A stretch of 33,981 nucleotides of DNA from Clostridia bacterium (GCA_017626655.1 JAGAIH010000214.1:1-33981), one strand, 5' to 3'; numbered from the stretch's first letter, positions 26,213-33,560 are shown. Notes: generated from the letters alone by a model not told the origin. Program-made: numbers and translations.

Positions 26213-27076
26213 TTACAGAATATCTCCGAACACGTGGAGGTAGTAATCCTCCAGAGAAGGCACCACCGTCACGGAATCCTCGGTGGGCTTGCTGTCAGAC
26301 AGAATGCGCAGGATCACACCCTGCTCGCCGTTCTGGATGTTAACCACACGGAATTTTTCCTGCATAGCTTGAACTTCCTCGGCGGCTACGACCGTCTGCC
26401 AAACCTGACCCTCGATCTTCTGAGTCAGCTCGTAGGGGCTACCGCTGTCCGAGATCACGCCCTTTTTGAGCATGATGGCCTCGCGGGCGATAAACTCCAC
26501 GTCGGAGACCACGTGAGTGGCAATAACGACAGTCTTATTGAGGGCTACGCTGGCTATGTAATTACGGATGGCAATGCGCTGCTTGGGGTCAAGACCGGCG
26601 GTGGGCTCGTCAAGAATGACGATCTCGGGATCGCCCAAGAGAGATTGAGCCAGGGCAAGACGCTGCTTCATACCGCCCGAGAAAGAACCGATACGGTGGG
26701 TTCTCACGTCGTGAAGCTCCACGGCGTGCAAAAGCTCGTCGATCTGCTCGTCGGCCTTCTTCTTATTAAGTCCCTTCAGAACGGCCATGTAGCGGAGGAA
26801 ATCAAGAGCCGAGAAGGAGGGGTACATACCGGGGTACTGAGGCATGAACCCCAGCTTTTCGCGGTAGGATGCACCCAGCTTGCCGATGGGGGCGCCGTCC
26901 AGCAGAATGTCGCCGTTGTCGGATTTGAGGTTCTGGGTGATGATGTTCATGAGAGTGGATTTTCCCGAGCCATTGGGGCCCAGGAGGGCGTAGATGCCGT
27001 GGTCAAAGCTGTAGGTGAACTGATTGAGGGCGAGATTGGAGCCGTAGGATTTGGATAGATCGCGGATGGTGAGCAT
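26213..27076 (-). CDS. ABC transporter ATPase
   Basis: 287 residues. Walker A GPNGSGKST (33-41), Q-loop Gln80, signature SFSGGMKQR (131-139), Walker B with D156/E157 (IVILDEP) and switch His188 (ATH). All catalytic residues are present. A C-terminal extension of about 80 residues (VWQTVVAAEEVQAMQEKF, ending SLEDYYLHVFGDIL) is typical of ATPases serving ABC-2 type permeases. By direct comparison it differs from the copy at 32680 in about 10 residues. It lies 15 bases after the other ATPase, 27092-27967; the two may pair as a heterodimer on the duplicated permease. Confidence 0.95.
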   Translation of the reverse strand: MLTIRDLSKSYGSNLALNQFTYSFDHGIYALLGPNGSGKSTLMNIITQNLKSDNGDILLDGAPIGKLGASYREKLGFMPQYPGMYPSFSALDFLRYMAVLKGLNKKKADEQIDELLHAVELHDVRTHRIGSFSGGMKQRLALAQSLLGDPEIVILDEPTAGLDPKQRIAIRNYIASVALNKTVVIATHVVSDVEFIAREAIMLKKGVISDSGSPYELTQKIEGQVWQTVVAAEEVQAMQEKFRVVNIQNGEQGVILRILSDSKPTEDSVTVVPSLEDYYLHVFGDIL

Positions 27077-27091
27077 GATGTGTATCTCCTT

Positions 27092-27967
27092 TTACAAGAG
27101 TTCCCCTGTGAAGCACAGGTAGTAGTCCTCCAGATTGGGGTCAACCGCCACGGCCTCGGGGGCGGGACGACGGTTGGAGAGGATGCGGAGGGTAACCCCC
27201 TCTTTCGTGTTGGTCATGGCGGCGATACGGAAGCGTGCCGTGAAGGTTGGCACCTCCTCGGGGTAGACCGTGATCCCCCAGACCCGTCCCCGTACCTTTT
27301 CGGTCAGCTCGAAGGGTGTCCCCGAATCCACCAGCCGTCCGCGGCGGAGCAGCAGTACCTCACGGGCGGCGGATTCCACGTCGGATACGATGTGGGTCGC
27401 CAGCAGGACGGTGCGGTTTTGGGCTTCTCTGGCCATGAGCTTGCGGGCGCAGGCACGCCAGGCGGGGTCCATGGAGGCGGTGGGCTCGTCTAAAATGACC
27501 ACCTCGGGGTTGCCCATAAAGGCCTGCGCCAGCAAAAGGCGACTCACGGTGCCCCCCGAAAAGGAGGCGACGCGGTCATGACGGCAGTCATACAGGTCAA
27601 TATCCCGCAGGATGGCGTGGCTCTGGGCTTCTGCCTCGGTGCGGCTCGCGCCCTTGGAGACGGCGACGTAGCGCAGAAAATCCTCCGCCGAGACGTCGGG
27701 GTAGCCTCCGCCGTTCTGGGGCAGATAGCCCAATCGGGCGGGGTAGCCGGTCTTGCGTGATCGCACGTCCTCCCCATCCAGAAGCACCTGCCCACCGTCT
27801 GGATGCAGATTGCAGGCGAGAATCGACAGGAGGGTAGATTTTCCCGCCCCGTTGGGGCCCAGGATCCCGTACAGGCCGTGGTCAAAGGTATAGGAAAAGG
27901 GCTCCAGAGCCGGAGTGATACGGCGGAAGCGGCGGTAGGATTTGGTGATCTTTTTTACGGTGAGCAT
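27092..27967 (-). CDS. ABC transporter ATPase, divergent partner
   Basis: 291 residues. Walker A GPNGAGKST (37-45), Q-loop Gln84, Walker B D160/E161 and switch His192. The signature is SFSGGTVSR (135-143) instead of the usual SGGMKQR, a change in the segment after SGG that contacts the partner's nucleotide. A Gly-rich patch (QNGGGYPD) follows the Q-loop. The C-terminal extension ends NLEDYYLCFTGELL, like that of the neighbour. The unlike signature next to a canonical ATPase supports an asymmetric heterodimer, though this is inference. It is 14 bases after lipoprotein M. Confidence 0.93.
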   Translation of the reverse strand: MLTVKKITKSYRRFRRITPALEPFSYTFDHGLYGILGPNGAGKSTLLSILACNLHPDGGQVLLDGEDVRSRKTGYPARLGYLPQNGGGYPDVSAEDFLRYVAVSKGASRTEAEAQSHAILRDIDLYDCRHDRVASFSGGTVSRLLLAQAFMGNPEVVILDEPTASMDPAWRACARKLMAREAQNRTVLLATHIVSDVESAAREVLLLRRGRLVDSGTPFELTEKVRGRVWGITVYPEEVPTFTARFRIAAMTNTKEGVTLRILSNRRPAPEAVAVDPNLEDYYLCFTGELL

Positions 27968-27981
27968 GGGGGCTCCTTTTC

Positions 27982-29466
27982 TTATCGTCCAAAGGGATTC
28001 TCGGCGGTCTGCTTGGAGAGATCCACGCCCAGATCAAAAATCTGACCCGTTTCGAGATTGACGACAACGTAACGTCTGCTCTTTACCCATTCGGGAAGAT
28101 TCGGACTGTAGGTATTTCTGAAATCCTTATAGGTCTGGTACTCGATCATCACAAAGGTACCGTCCAGGTATATCAGCGTGGTCAATGCATCGGGGATCCC
28201 GTCGGTGTAAAGGTAGACCGCCGTTTCGGTCTCTCCTGTTTCCGGATCTATGCGGAACAGCTTTCCTCCAAAGCGGGTTCCGTGGGACGTGTTTTGATAG
28301 TATTCGTAGTGCGGATCATCCTTATATGCTTCGCTATTGTGCAGAAGAAGGGTGTAGAAGGTGCCGTTATACTCGGAATAACGTATTGCGCCCATGTCAC
28401 GCCTCTCGCCTGTCTCCATGTTCAGACACATCATATTGGATGTGTCGCCGTTCGGCATGACGATTTCGTAATATACAAGGTTTTTCGAGACGGTTTCCAC
28501 CTTAAACCACAGTTCTCCGTTCTCGCGATTCAATAGGTCCCCCGACAGGATGATCTCCTCCGTATCATTTTCCAGATCGTATCGGCGGATGGAGCCGTCC
28601 TCGGTGTTTGTGTACCATATATACGCATCCTGATAAAATACCCATCTGCAAGGCTCGGCATTATCCATAAGAGGCGCCGCCGTCTTTTTTTCAAGATCGT
28701 ACACCATAATGGTGTGTCCAACACGCCCGCCGCTCAATTTCATGTTGGTCATATAGTAAGCTTTTTCCCCGCAAATATACATCAATTCAGGTGGATCGCT
28801 CCATTTACCGATCACCTTGGGATCGTCCATGAGCAGATCAAAGGAATACATCGTATATCCCTCGAGAGCCCGATCCATGACCAGATAAATACGGTCATCC
28901 ACAACCTGACAGGTTTCCAACGGACCCGTCAAGCTACTGAAAATGCAGGATTCATGATCGCAAAGCGGATCCTTGCATATCGAAACGACCTGTCCCGTCA
29001 GTTTACTGAACATCTTTCCACCGTCTTGCATATCTAAAAGCACGTAATACGGTGTGTTTCCATACCACGTGTTATGGTTCGGTTCGGGATCATGCTGATA
29101 GAAGGAAGCATACAGCTCCTCCGCCGTCCAGCCCTCGTAGGGGTTACCCGTGATCTTGGGCGTCTCGGAGCCATCGCCCACGGGAGGCTTGGGGGTGGGG
29201 GTGTTGGGATCAGTAGGGGTTGTTTCGGGCGGAGTGGTAGGCGAGGAGTCATTTCCGTCGCTTGTGTTGTTTTCGCCATGATCGGTTTCGACAGGGTCGC
29301 TTTCGCCGGGATTACTTACATCGGGCTGTCCCACCAGCGTGGTCTGCTCCCCTGTGGACTTATCGGTCTCGGGAGGACGGAATTGGTCGCGGCGGGAGCA
29401 GGAGGCAAAGGTAGTGGCCAGAAGAAGGGCGGCCAGAACGGTAGTTAATGTTCGATTGGTTTTCAT
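27982..29466 (-). CDS. Paralogous surface lipoprotein M (RRDQ family, propeller-like)
   Basis: 494 residues from the ATG at 29466 (AAGGAG seven bases upstream); the open frame back to 29526 lacks a signal peptide. Lipobox F-A-S-C, Cys23, SRRDQFRPPETD. The tether is the longest and most acidic in the group (DHGENNTSDGNDSS) and then takes the PPETTPTDPNTPTPKPPVGD cassette seen in H. Motif CKDPLCDHESC. The helix before the body is shorter than usual (ASFYQHDPEPNHNTWYGNTPYYV). The end SKQTAENPFGR matches F. It is the second gene of the long operon. Confidence 0.85.
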   Translation of the reverse strand: MKTNRTLTTVLAALLLATTFASCSRRDQFRPPETDKSTGEQTTLVGQPDVSNPGESDPVETDHGENNTSDGNDSSPTTPPETTPTDPNTPTPKPPVGDGSETPKITGNPYEGWTAEELYASFYQHDPEPNHNTWYGNTPYYVLLDMQDGGKMFSKLTGQVVSICKDPLCDHESCIFSSLTGPLETCQVVDDRIYLVMDRALEGYTMYSFDLLMDDPKVIGKWSDPPELMYICGEKAYYMTNMKLSGGRVGHTIMVYDLEKKTAAPLMDNAEPCRWVFYQDAYIWYTNTEDGSIRRYDLENDTEEIILSGDLLNRENGELWFKVETVSKNLVYYEIVMPNGDTSNMMCLNMETGERRDMGAIRYSEYNGTFYTLLLHNSEAYKDDPHYEYYQNTSHGTRFGGKLFRIDPETGETETAVYLYTDGIPDALTTLIYLDGTFVMIEYQTYKDFRNTYSPNLPEWVKSRRYVVVNLETGQIFDLGVDLSKQTAENPFGR

Positions 29467-29491
29467 GTAAAACTCCTTCTTAATATACACC

Positions 29492-30958
29492 TTACTGTTT
29501 GTGCACAGATTGAGTTGAAAGATCAACCCCTAAGTCATACGCTCCCCCTGTTTCCAGATTCACGACAACATAGCGCTTACTCGTTGCCCATCCGGGAAGT
29601 GTGGGGCTGTAGCAATTATTGAAATCCTTATAGGTTTGATATTGGATCATCAAAAAATGACCGTCCATGAACAGCCGACTTTTCATAGCATCGGGGATTC
29701 CGTCGGTACAAAGCCGGACTAAAGCCTTCATCTCTCCCGTATTCGTTTCTTTTTGATAGATTTTTCCGCCATCTCTCGTAGAAAAACTATCATGAGCATA
29801 GTACTCATAGTGCGGATCGTTTTTGTTTTCCTCAACGTAATGATTGATGCTTATGTACACACGATCATCGTATAAAATGAAATTGCCAAATCCCGTATCC
29901 AGCATTTCGCCGGTGCTCATGTCATATTTCAAAATGTTCGAGAAATCTTGATTCGCCAAACGTTTCTGTACGTAAACCATTTGATTCGATTCCGCCCAAA
30001 AAATAAACTCCGTTTCACCTGCTTCGCGATCCAAATGGCTTGCCGTAAGGATCACCTCATCCACGCCTGTATCCAAATTATACCGCCGCAGAGAGCCGTC
30101 CTCCCAAGCCGTGTACCACTCGTAGGATCCTTCATACACGATCATGCTACAACGAACGGGATCGTTGTGCAAAGGTGCCGTTGTTTTCTTGTTTATATCG
30201 TACACCATTGTCACGTTACTGTATTGGCCGTCATCAAACTTAATATCTGCGTCGTAGTAAATCTTACCCTGATACACATATATGGTATCGGGACAATCCA
30301 TTTCTTCCCATTCACAAACCAACTGCGGATCATTCATAAGCAAATCGAAAGAATACAAGTTGCACGTATATACATCCCCCTTGTACCCTTCCACCGCCAA
30401 ATAACAGCGATCATTCACAACTTGACAAGCTATCATCCGTGTCGTTAGATGACTGAATATGCAACCATTATGGTCACAGATAGGGTCTTTACAGATCTGC
30501 ACCACCTGCCCCGTGAGCTTGCTGAACATGGAACCGCCGTACTGGACATCAAGAATCACATAATACGGAGTGTTACCAAATCCATAGTCTAGGTTGTTGA
30601 AAACCGACCGCTCCTGATCCTCCATAAAGGACGCATACAGCTCCTCCGCCGTCCAGCCCTCGTAGGGGTTGCCTGTGATTTTGCCGTTTTCATCACCGCT
30701 TACAGGGGGCGTAACGATGGGAACATCGGGGGGCGTGGTGTTACCCGGGTCGGTCATGTCCCCGCCGCTTTGGTTGGTGTCGGCGAGATTGCTTTCGTTG
30801 GGATTACTTCCATCCGGTTGACCTGCCGCCGTGGTCTGCTCCCCTGTGGGCTTATCGGTCTCGGGAGGACGGAATTGGTCGCGGCGGGAGCAGGACGCCA
30901 AGGTAGTGGCCAGCATAAGGGCGGCCAGAACAGCAGTAAAAATTCGTTTGGTTTCCAT
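29492..30958 (-). CDS. Paralogous surface lipoprotein N (RRDQ family), first gene of the long operon
   Basis: 488 residues; AAAGGAG seven bases before the ATG. Lipobox L-A-S-C, Cys23, SRRDQFRPPETD. Tether cassette TTPPDVPIVTPPVSGDENGK as in J and K. Motif CKDPICDHNGC. The protein is a clear mosaic: its middle (YKGDVYTCNLYSFDLL, MDCPDTIYVYQGKIYYDA) follows J and G, while a later part (LKYDMSTGEM, INHYVEENKNDPHYEYY, LCTDGIPD) follows I. It is preceded by the sigma-A-type promoter at 31004-31032 and is divergent from the response regulator gene, so it is the gene most directly exposed to that regulator. Confidence 0.85.
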   Translation of the reverse strand: METKRIFTAVLAALMLATTLASCSRRDQFRPPETDKPTGEQTTAAGQPDGSNPNESNLADTNQSGGDMTDPGNTTPPDVPIVTPPVSGDENGKITGNPYEGWTAEELYASFMEDQERSVFNNLDYGFGNTPYYVILDVQYGGSMFSKLTGQVVQICKDPICDHNGCIFSHLTTRMIACQVVNDRCYLAVEGYKGDVYTCNLYSFDLLMNDPQLVCEWEEMDCPDTIYVYQGKIYYDADIKFDDGQYSNVTMVYDINKKTTAPLHNDPVRCSMIVYEGSYEWYTAWEDGSLRRYNLDTGVDEVILTASHLDREAGETEFIFWAESNQMVYVQKRLANQDFSNILKYDMSTGEMLDTGFGNFILYDDRVYISINHYVEENKNDPHYEYYAHDSFSTRDGGKIYQKETNTGEMKALVRLCTDGIPDAMKSRLFMDGHFLMIQYQTYKDFNNCYSPTLPGWATSKRYVVVNLETGGAYDLGVDLSTQSVHKQ

Positions 30959-31003
30959 AAAAAACTCCTTTCAGCCATTTAAAATATAGTTTCATACGCT
31001 CTC

Positions 31004-31032
31004 ATTATAAGATAAGGGAAGGAAGCGGTCAA
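31004..31032 (-). promoter_or_regulatory. Sigma-A promoter of the long lipoprotein/ABC operon
   Basis: On the minus strand TTGACC (31032-31027), a 17-base spacer and a perfect TATAAT (31009-31004). The predicted start near 30997 leaves a leader of about 40 bases before gene N. No comparably good promoter is seen in the short gaps downstream, so this probably drives the genes from N to F. Confidence 0.8.
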
Positions 31033-31043
31033 GGCGGGTTTCG

Positions 31044-31073
31044 CATTCGTCGGTTTTTCCGCCCCATTCGTTG
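31044..31073. promoter_or_regulatory. Candidate LytTR regulator binding site (9-bp direct repeat)
   Basis: CATTCGTCG (31044-31052) and CATTCGTTG (31065-31073) are direct repeats, 8 of 9 bases alike, 21 bp apart, with a 12-bp spacer. Two imperfect 9-bp repeats one or two helical turns apart are the usual LytTR target layout. The site lies about 11 bp upstream of the -35 box of the long operon, a standard activator position, and about 22 bp upstream of the -35 of the regulator gene. Binding by the adjacent response regulator is inference. Confidence 0.5.
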
Positions 31074-31095
31074 TCCCTTGGGAAGTCTTGACGTA

Positions 31096-31124
31096 TTTAC
31101 AAAAGCCGCGGAATGTGGTATAAT
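31096..31124 (+). promoter_or_regulatory. Sigma-A promoter of the two-component genes
   Basis: TTTACA (31096-31101), 17-base spacer, perfect TATAAT (31119-31124). The start would fall near 31131, giving a short leader of about 20-25 bases that contains the GGGAG ribosome site at 31141-31145. Confidence 0.75.
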
Positions 31125-31154
31125 GGTGTTATCTTATAATGGGAGAGTATGACC

Positions 31155-31859
31155 ATGAGAATTGCTGTATGTGACGACGCTTCCACCGACGGGGAGATGC
31201 TGGCGGGGCTGTGCCGACGCTTCGACCCCGAGCTGTCCCCCGAGGTCGCCGTGTTCACCTCGGGTCGATCCCTATTGGACGCCTACGATCGGGGCGAGCG
31301 CTTCGATATTCTGTTTTTGGACGTGGAAATGCCCGGGCTCACGGGGCTGGAGGTGGGACAGCGCATCCGTGAGTTGGATGCGGCCGCCATCCTCATTTTC
31401 GCCACGGGATTTCCCCAATATGCCATTGAGGCCTACGACTGCGAGGCCTTTCACTACATACTGAAGCCCTGTACTCTGGAGAAGGTGCATCGCATCCTGG
31501 AGCGAGCCTCCGAAAAGTACCGTATGCTCCACCGCTACCACGTCATCCGCACGGGGGGACAGTCCATCCGTCTGCCCGTCAGCGACATCTTCTACGTGGA
31601 GTGCAACCGCAAGCACATCCTGTACCACACCGCCGATCGGGTCTTTGATACCCTTGGGCGGCTGTCCGATGCCATGGAAGCCTTGCGGGATTATGGCTTT
31701 TATCAGGTGCATCAAGGGTATATTGTCAATCTGGACAAGGTATCCGAGTTCGATGGCTACGATGTGATCCTACAGAACGGCGAGAGGGTCATGATGAGCG
31801 TGCGGAAGAAATCCGAGGTGCTTCTGGCCTATGCAAGCTACGTGGAGAGGTATTCATGA
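31155..31859 (+). CDS. LytTR-family response regulator
   Basis: 234 residues from the ATG at 31155, nine bases after GGGAG; an ATG at 31149 is in frame but only three bases from the site. The receiver domain spans about 1-118 with the acidic pair in VCDD, the phosphoacceptor Asp56 in FLDVEMPG, and the conserved Lys in the ILKP motif. The LytTR DNA-binding domain covers about 130-232 (RLPVSDIFYVECNRKHILYHT, then YQVHQGYIVNLDKV). Such regulators bind direct repeats to control surface, transport and peptide-response genes. It is divergent from the long operon, whose promoter region has a candidate site. The stop overlaps the kinase start (ATGA). Confidence 0.93.
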   Translation: MRIAVCDDASTDGEMLAGLCRRFDPELSPEVAVFTSGRSLLDAYDRGERFDILFLDVEMPGLTGLEVGQRIRELDAAAILIFATGFPQYAIEAYDCEAFHYILKPCTLEKVHRILERASEKYRMLHRYHVIRTGGQSIRLPVSDIFYVECNRKHILYHTADRVFDTLGRLSDAMEALRDYGFYQVHQGYIVNLDKVSEFDGYDVILQNGERVMMSVRKKSEVLLAYASYVERYS

Positions 31860-32629
31860 TGGAAAAGCCCATATTCTGGATCTTGGCGGCGGGACTGTCG
31901 CTGTTGCTCCTGCTGCTTCTTTCATGGGTGCTGGTGTCCACCCTCCGTTTACGGAAGGAGCGGGAACGGCTCAGGGATGCGCGAGATAAAAAAGCGCGGG
32001 AGACGGCGGCCACCCAGGCCGAGCAGTACCGCCTTATCATGGACAACCATCGGGATCTTCTGAAAATGCAGCACGATCAGCGGCATTTCCTTATGGGGCT
32101 GCTGGCGACCCTCTCGCAGGGAAATACAGCCGAGGCGATCACCTCGGTGGAGGCCGAGCTGGAACGGCTGGGGGAGATCCGTCTGGTGACGGGGGAAAAC
32201 GATCTTATCACCACCCTCATCAACACCAAAGCGGCGTTAGCACGGGACAAGGGCATCGGGTGGGAGTATCACGCCCACAAGCTCCCCTCGGTGACGGTGC
32301 CCTACGTGGATCTGGCCATCCTGCTGGGGAACGCCCTGGACAACGCCATTGAGGCGGCGGCAAGGATCCCGAACGAGGGAGCACGGTGGGTCTCGGTGAC
32401 GGTGACGGTCAAGCATGAGACGTTGGTGATCCTGGTGAAAAACGCGGTGTTGCGGGACGTGGATATTCAACGTCTGGAGACCGCCAAGGGCTCCCCCGAA
32501 CGGCACGGATTGGGAATCCCCACCATGCGTGCTTTAGTGCGTAAGTACAAGGGAGAGCTGGTATTTTCCTGCGAGGAGCGGGTCTTTACCACCCTGATGG
32601 TGCTGAAAAACTTGGATAACCATTCCTAA
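31856..32629 (+). CDS. GHKL sensor histidine kinase with one transmembrane helix
   Basis: 257 residues. One transmembrane helix (about 7-30) with almost nothing outside the cell, then a charged coiled-coil-like segment (31-60). The H-box is HDQRHFLMGLL with His73 as likely phosphoacceptor. The ATPase has an N-box (LLGNALDNAIEAA, 157-169) and a G-box (HGLGIPTM, 217-224), as in the AgrC/NatK-like class that pairs with LytTR regulators. AgrC-type kinases normally have six or more helices, so this short form cannot bind an external ligand by itself and may read the state of a transporter or lipoprotein. It is translationally coupled to the regulator. Confidence 0.9.
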   Translation: MMEKPIFWILAAGLSLLLLLLLSWVLVSTLRLRKERERLRDARDKKARETAATQAEQYRLIMDNHRDLLKMQHDQRHFLMGLLATLSQGNTAEAITSVEAELERLGEIRLVTGENDLITTLINTKAALARDKGIGWEYHAHKLPSVTVPYVDLAILLGNALDNAIEAAARIPNEGARWVSVTVTVKHETLVILVKNAVLRDVDIQRLETAKGSPERHGLGIPTMRALVRKYKGELVFSCEERVFTTLMVLKNLDNHS

Positions 32630-32631
32630 CC

Positions 32632-32670
32632 AAAGGAGTGCTGCGGGCAAAACCGCAACACTCCTTTTTG
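32632..32670 (+). terminator. Intrinsic terminator after the kinase gene
   Basis: AAAGGAGTG-c-TGCGG (632-646) pairs with CCGCA-a-CACTCCTTT (653-667) around a 6-base loop, followed by TTT. It starts three bases after the kinase stop and lies between convergent genes. Confidence 0.85.
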
Positions 32671-32679
32671 TTTATAGAA

Positions 32680-33543
32680 TCAGAGGATATCCCCGAACAC
32701 GTAGAGATAGTAATCCTCCAAGGACGGCACCACCGTCACGGAATCCTCGGTGGGCTTCACATCGGACAAAATACGCAGAATGACCCCCTGCTCTCCGTTC
32801 TGGATATTGACCACGCGGAATTTTTCCTGCATAGCCTGCACCTCCTCGGCGGCTACCACCGTCTGCCAGACCTGGCCCTCGATCTTTTGGGTCAGCTCAT
32901 AAGGGCTGCCGCTGTCCGAGATCACGCCCTTTTTGAGCATGATGGCCTCGCGGGCGATGAACTCCACGTCAGAAACTACGTGGGTAGCAATGATGACGGT
33001 CTTATTGAGGGCAACGCTGGCTATGTAATTACGGATAGCGATTCTCTGCTTGGGGTCAAGACCGGCGGTGGGTTCGTCGAGAATGACGATCTCGGGATCA
33101 CCCAAGAGAGATTGAGCCAGGGCAAGACGCTGCTTCATACCACCCGAAAAGGAACCGATGCGGTGGGTGCGGACATCGTGAAGCTCTACGGCGTGCAGAA
33201 GCTCGTCGATCTGCTCGTCGGCCTTCTTCTTGTTCAACCCCTTCAATGCGGCCATGTAACGGAGGAAATCCAGTGCCGAGAAGGAGGGGTACATACCGGG
33301 GTACTGAGGCATGAACCCCAGCTTTTCGCGGTAGGATGCACCCAGCTTGCCGATGGGGGTATCGTCCAACAGAATCTCACCGTTGTCGGATTTGAGGTTC
33401 TGGGTGACGATGTTCATAAGGGTAGACTTGCCCGAGCCGTTGGGGCCCAGGAGGGCGTAGATGCCGTGGTCGAAGCTGTAGGTGAATTGGTTCAGGGCAA
33501 GGTTGGAGCCGTATGATTTGGAAAGATTGTTGATGGTGAGCAT
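32680..33543 (-). CDS. ABC transporter ATPase, near-identical second copy
   Basis: 287 residues with the same landmarks as the copy at 26213: Walker A 33-41, Q80, SFSGGMKQR 131-139, D156/E157 and H188. I count about 10 substitutions, mostly near the N-terminus (NN for RD at 5-6, EILLDDTP for DILLDGAP) and the C-terminus. Nucleotide differences are more common and mostly silent, so selection is keeping the protein the same. Here it follows a permease by 17 bases as the last gene of an operon entering from the right. The two copies may be interchangeable subunits. Confidence 0.95.
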   Translation of the reverse strand: MLTINNLSKSYGSNLALNQFTYSFDHGIYALLGPNGSGKSTLMNIVTQNLKSDNGEILLDDTPIGKLGASYREKLGFMPQYPGMYPSFSALDFLRYMAALKGLNKKKADEQIDELLHAVELHDVRTHRIGSFSGGMKQRLALAQSLLGDPEIVILDEPTAGLDPKQRIAIRNYIASVALNKTVIIATHVVSDVEFIAREAIMLKKGVISDSGSPYELTQKIEGQVWQTVVAAEEVQAMQEKFRVVNIQNGEQGVILRILSDVKPTEDSVTVVPSLEDYYLYVFGDIL

Positions 33544-33560
33544 GGTATTTTCCTTCTTTC

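Larger units (their letters stand above)
31003..31141. repeat. 12-bp inverted copies of TATCTTATAATG at the two divergent promoters
   Basis: CATTATAAGATA at 31003-31014 and its exact complement TATCTTATAATG at 31130-31141. In the minus direction the element overlaps the -10 box; in the plus direction it covers the predicted start site of the regulator transcript. It may be a shared operator or simply a relic of promoter duplication. Confidence 0.5.

Noticed and set aside
26042..27058. Plus-strand 338-codon open frame
   Set aside because: Antisense to the ATPase with complete Walker motifs; a similar shadow (32638-33516) appears opposite the second ATPase copy, as expected from shared codon use.
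31088..31124. TTGACG at 31088 as -35 for the regulator promoter
   Set aside because: The spacer to TATAAT at 31119 is 25 bases, too long; TTTACA at 31096 gives 17.
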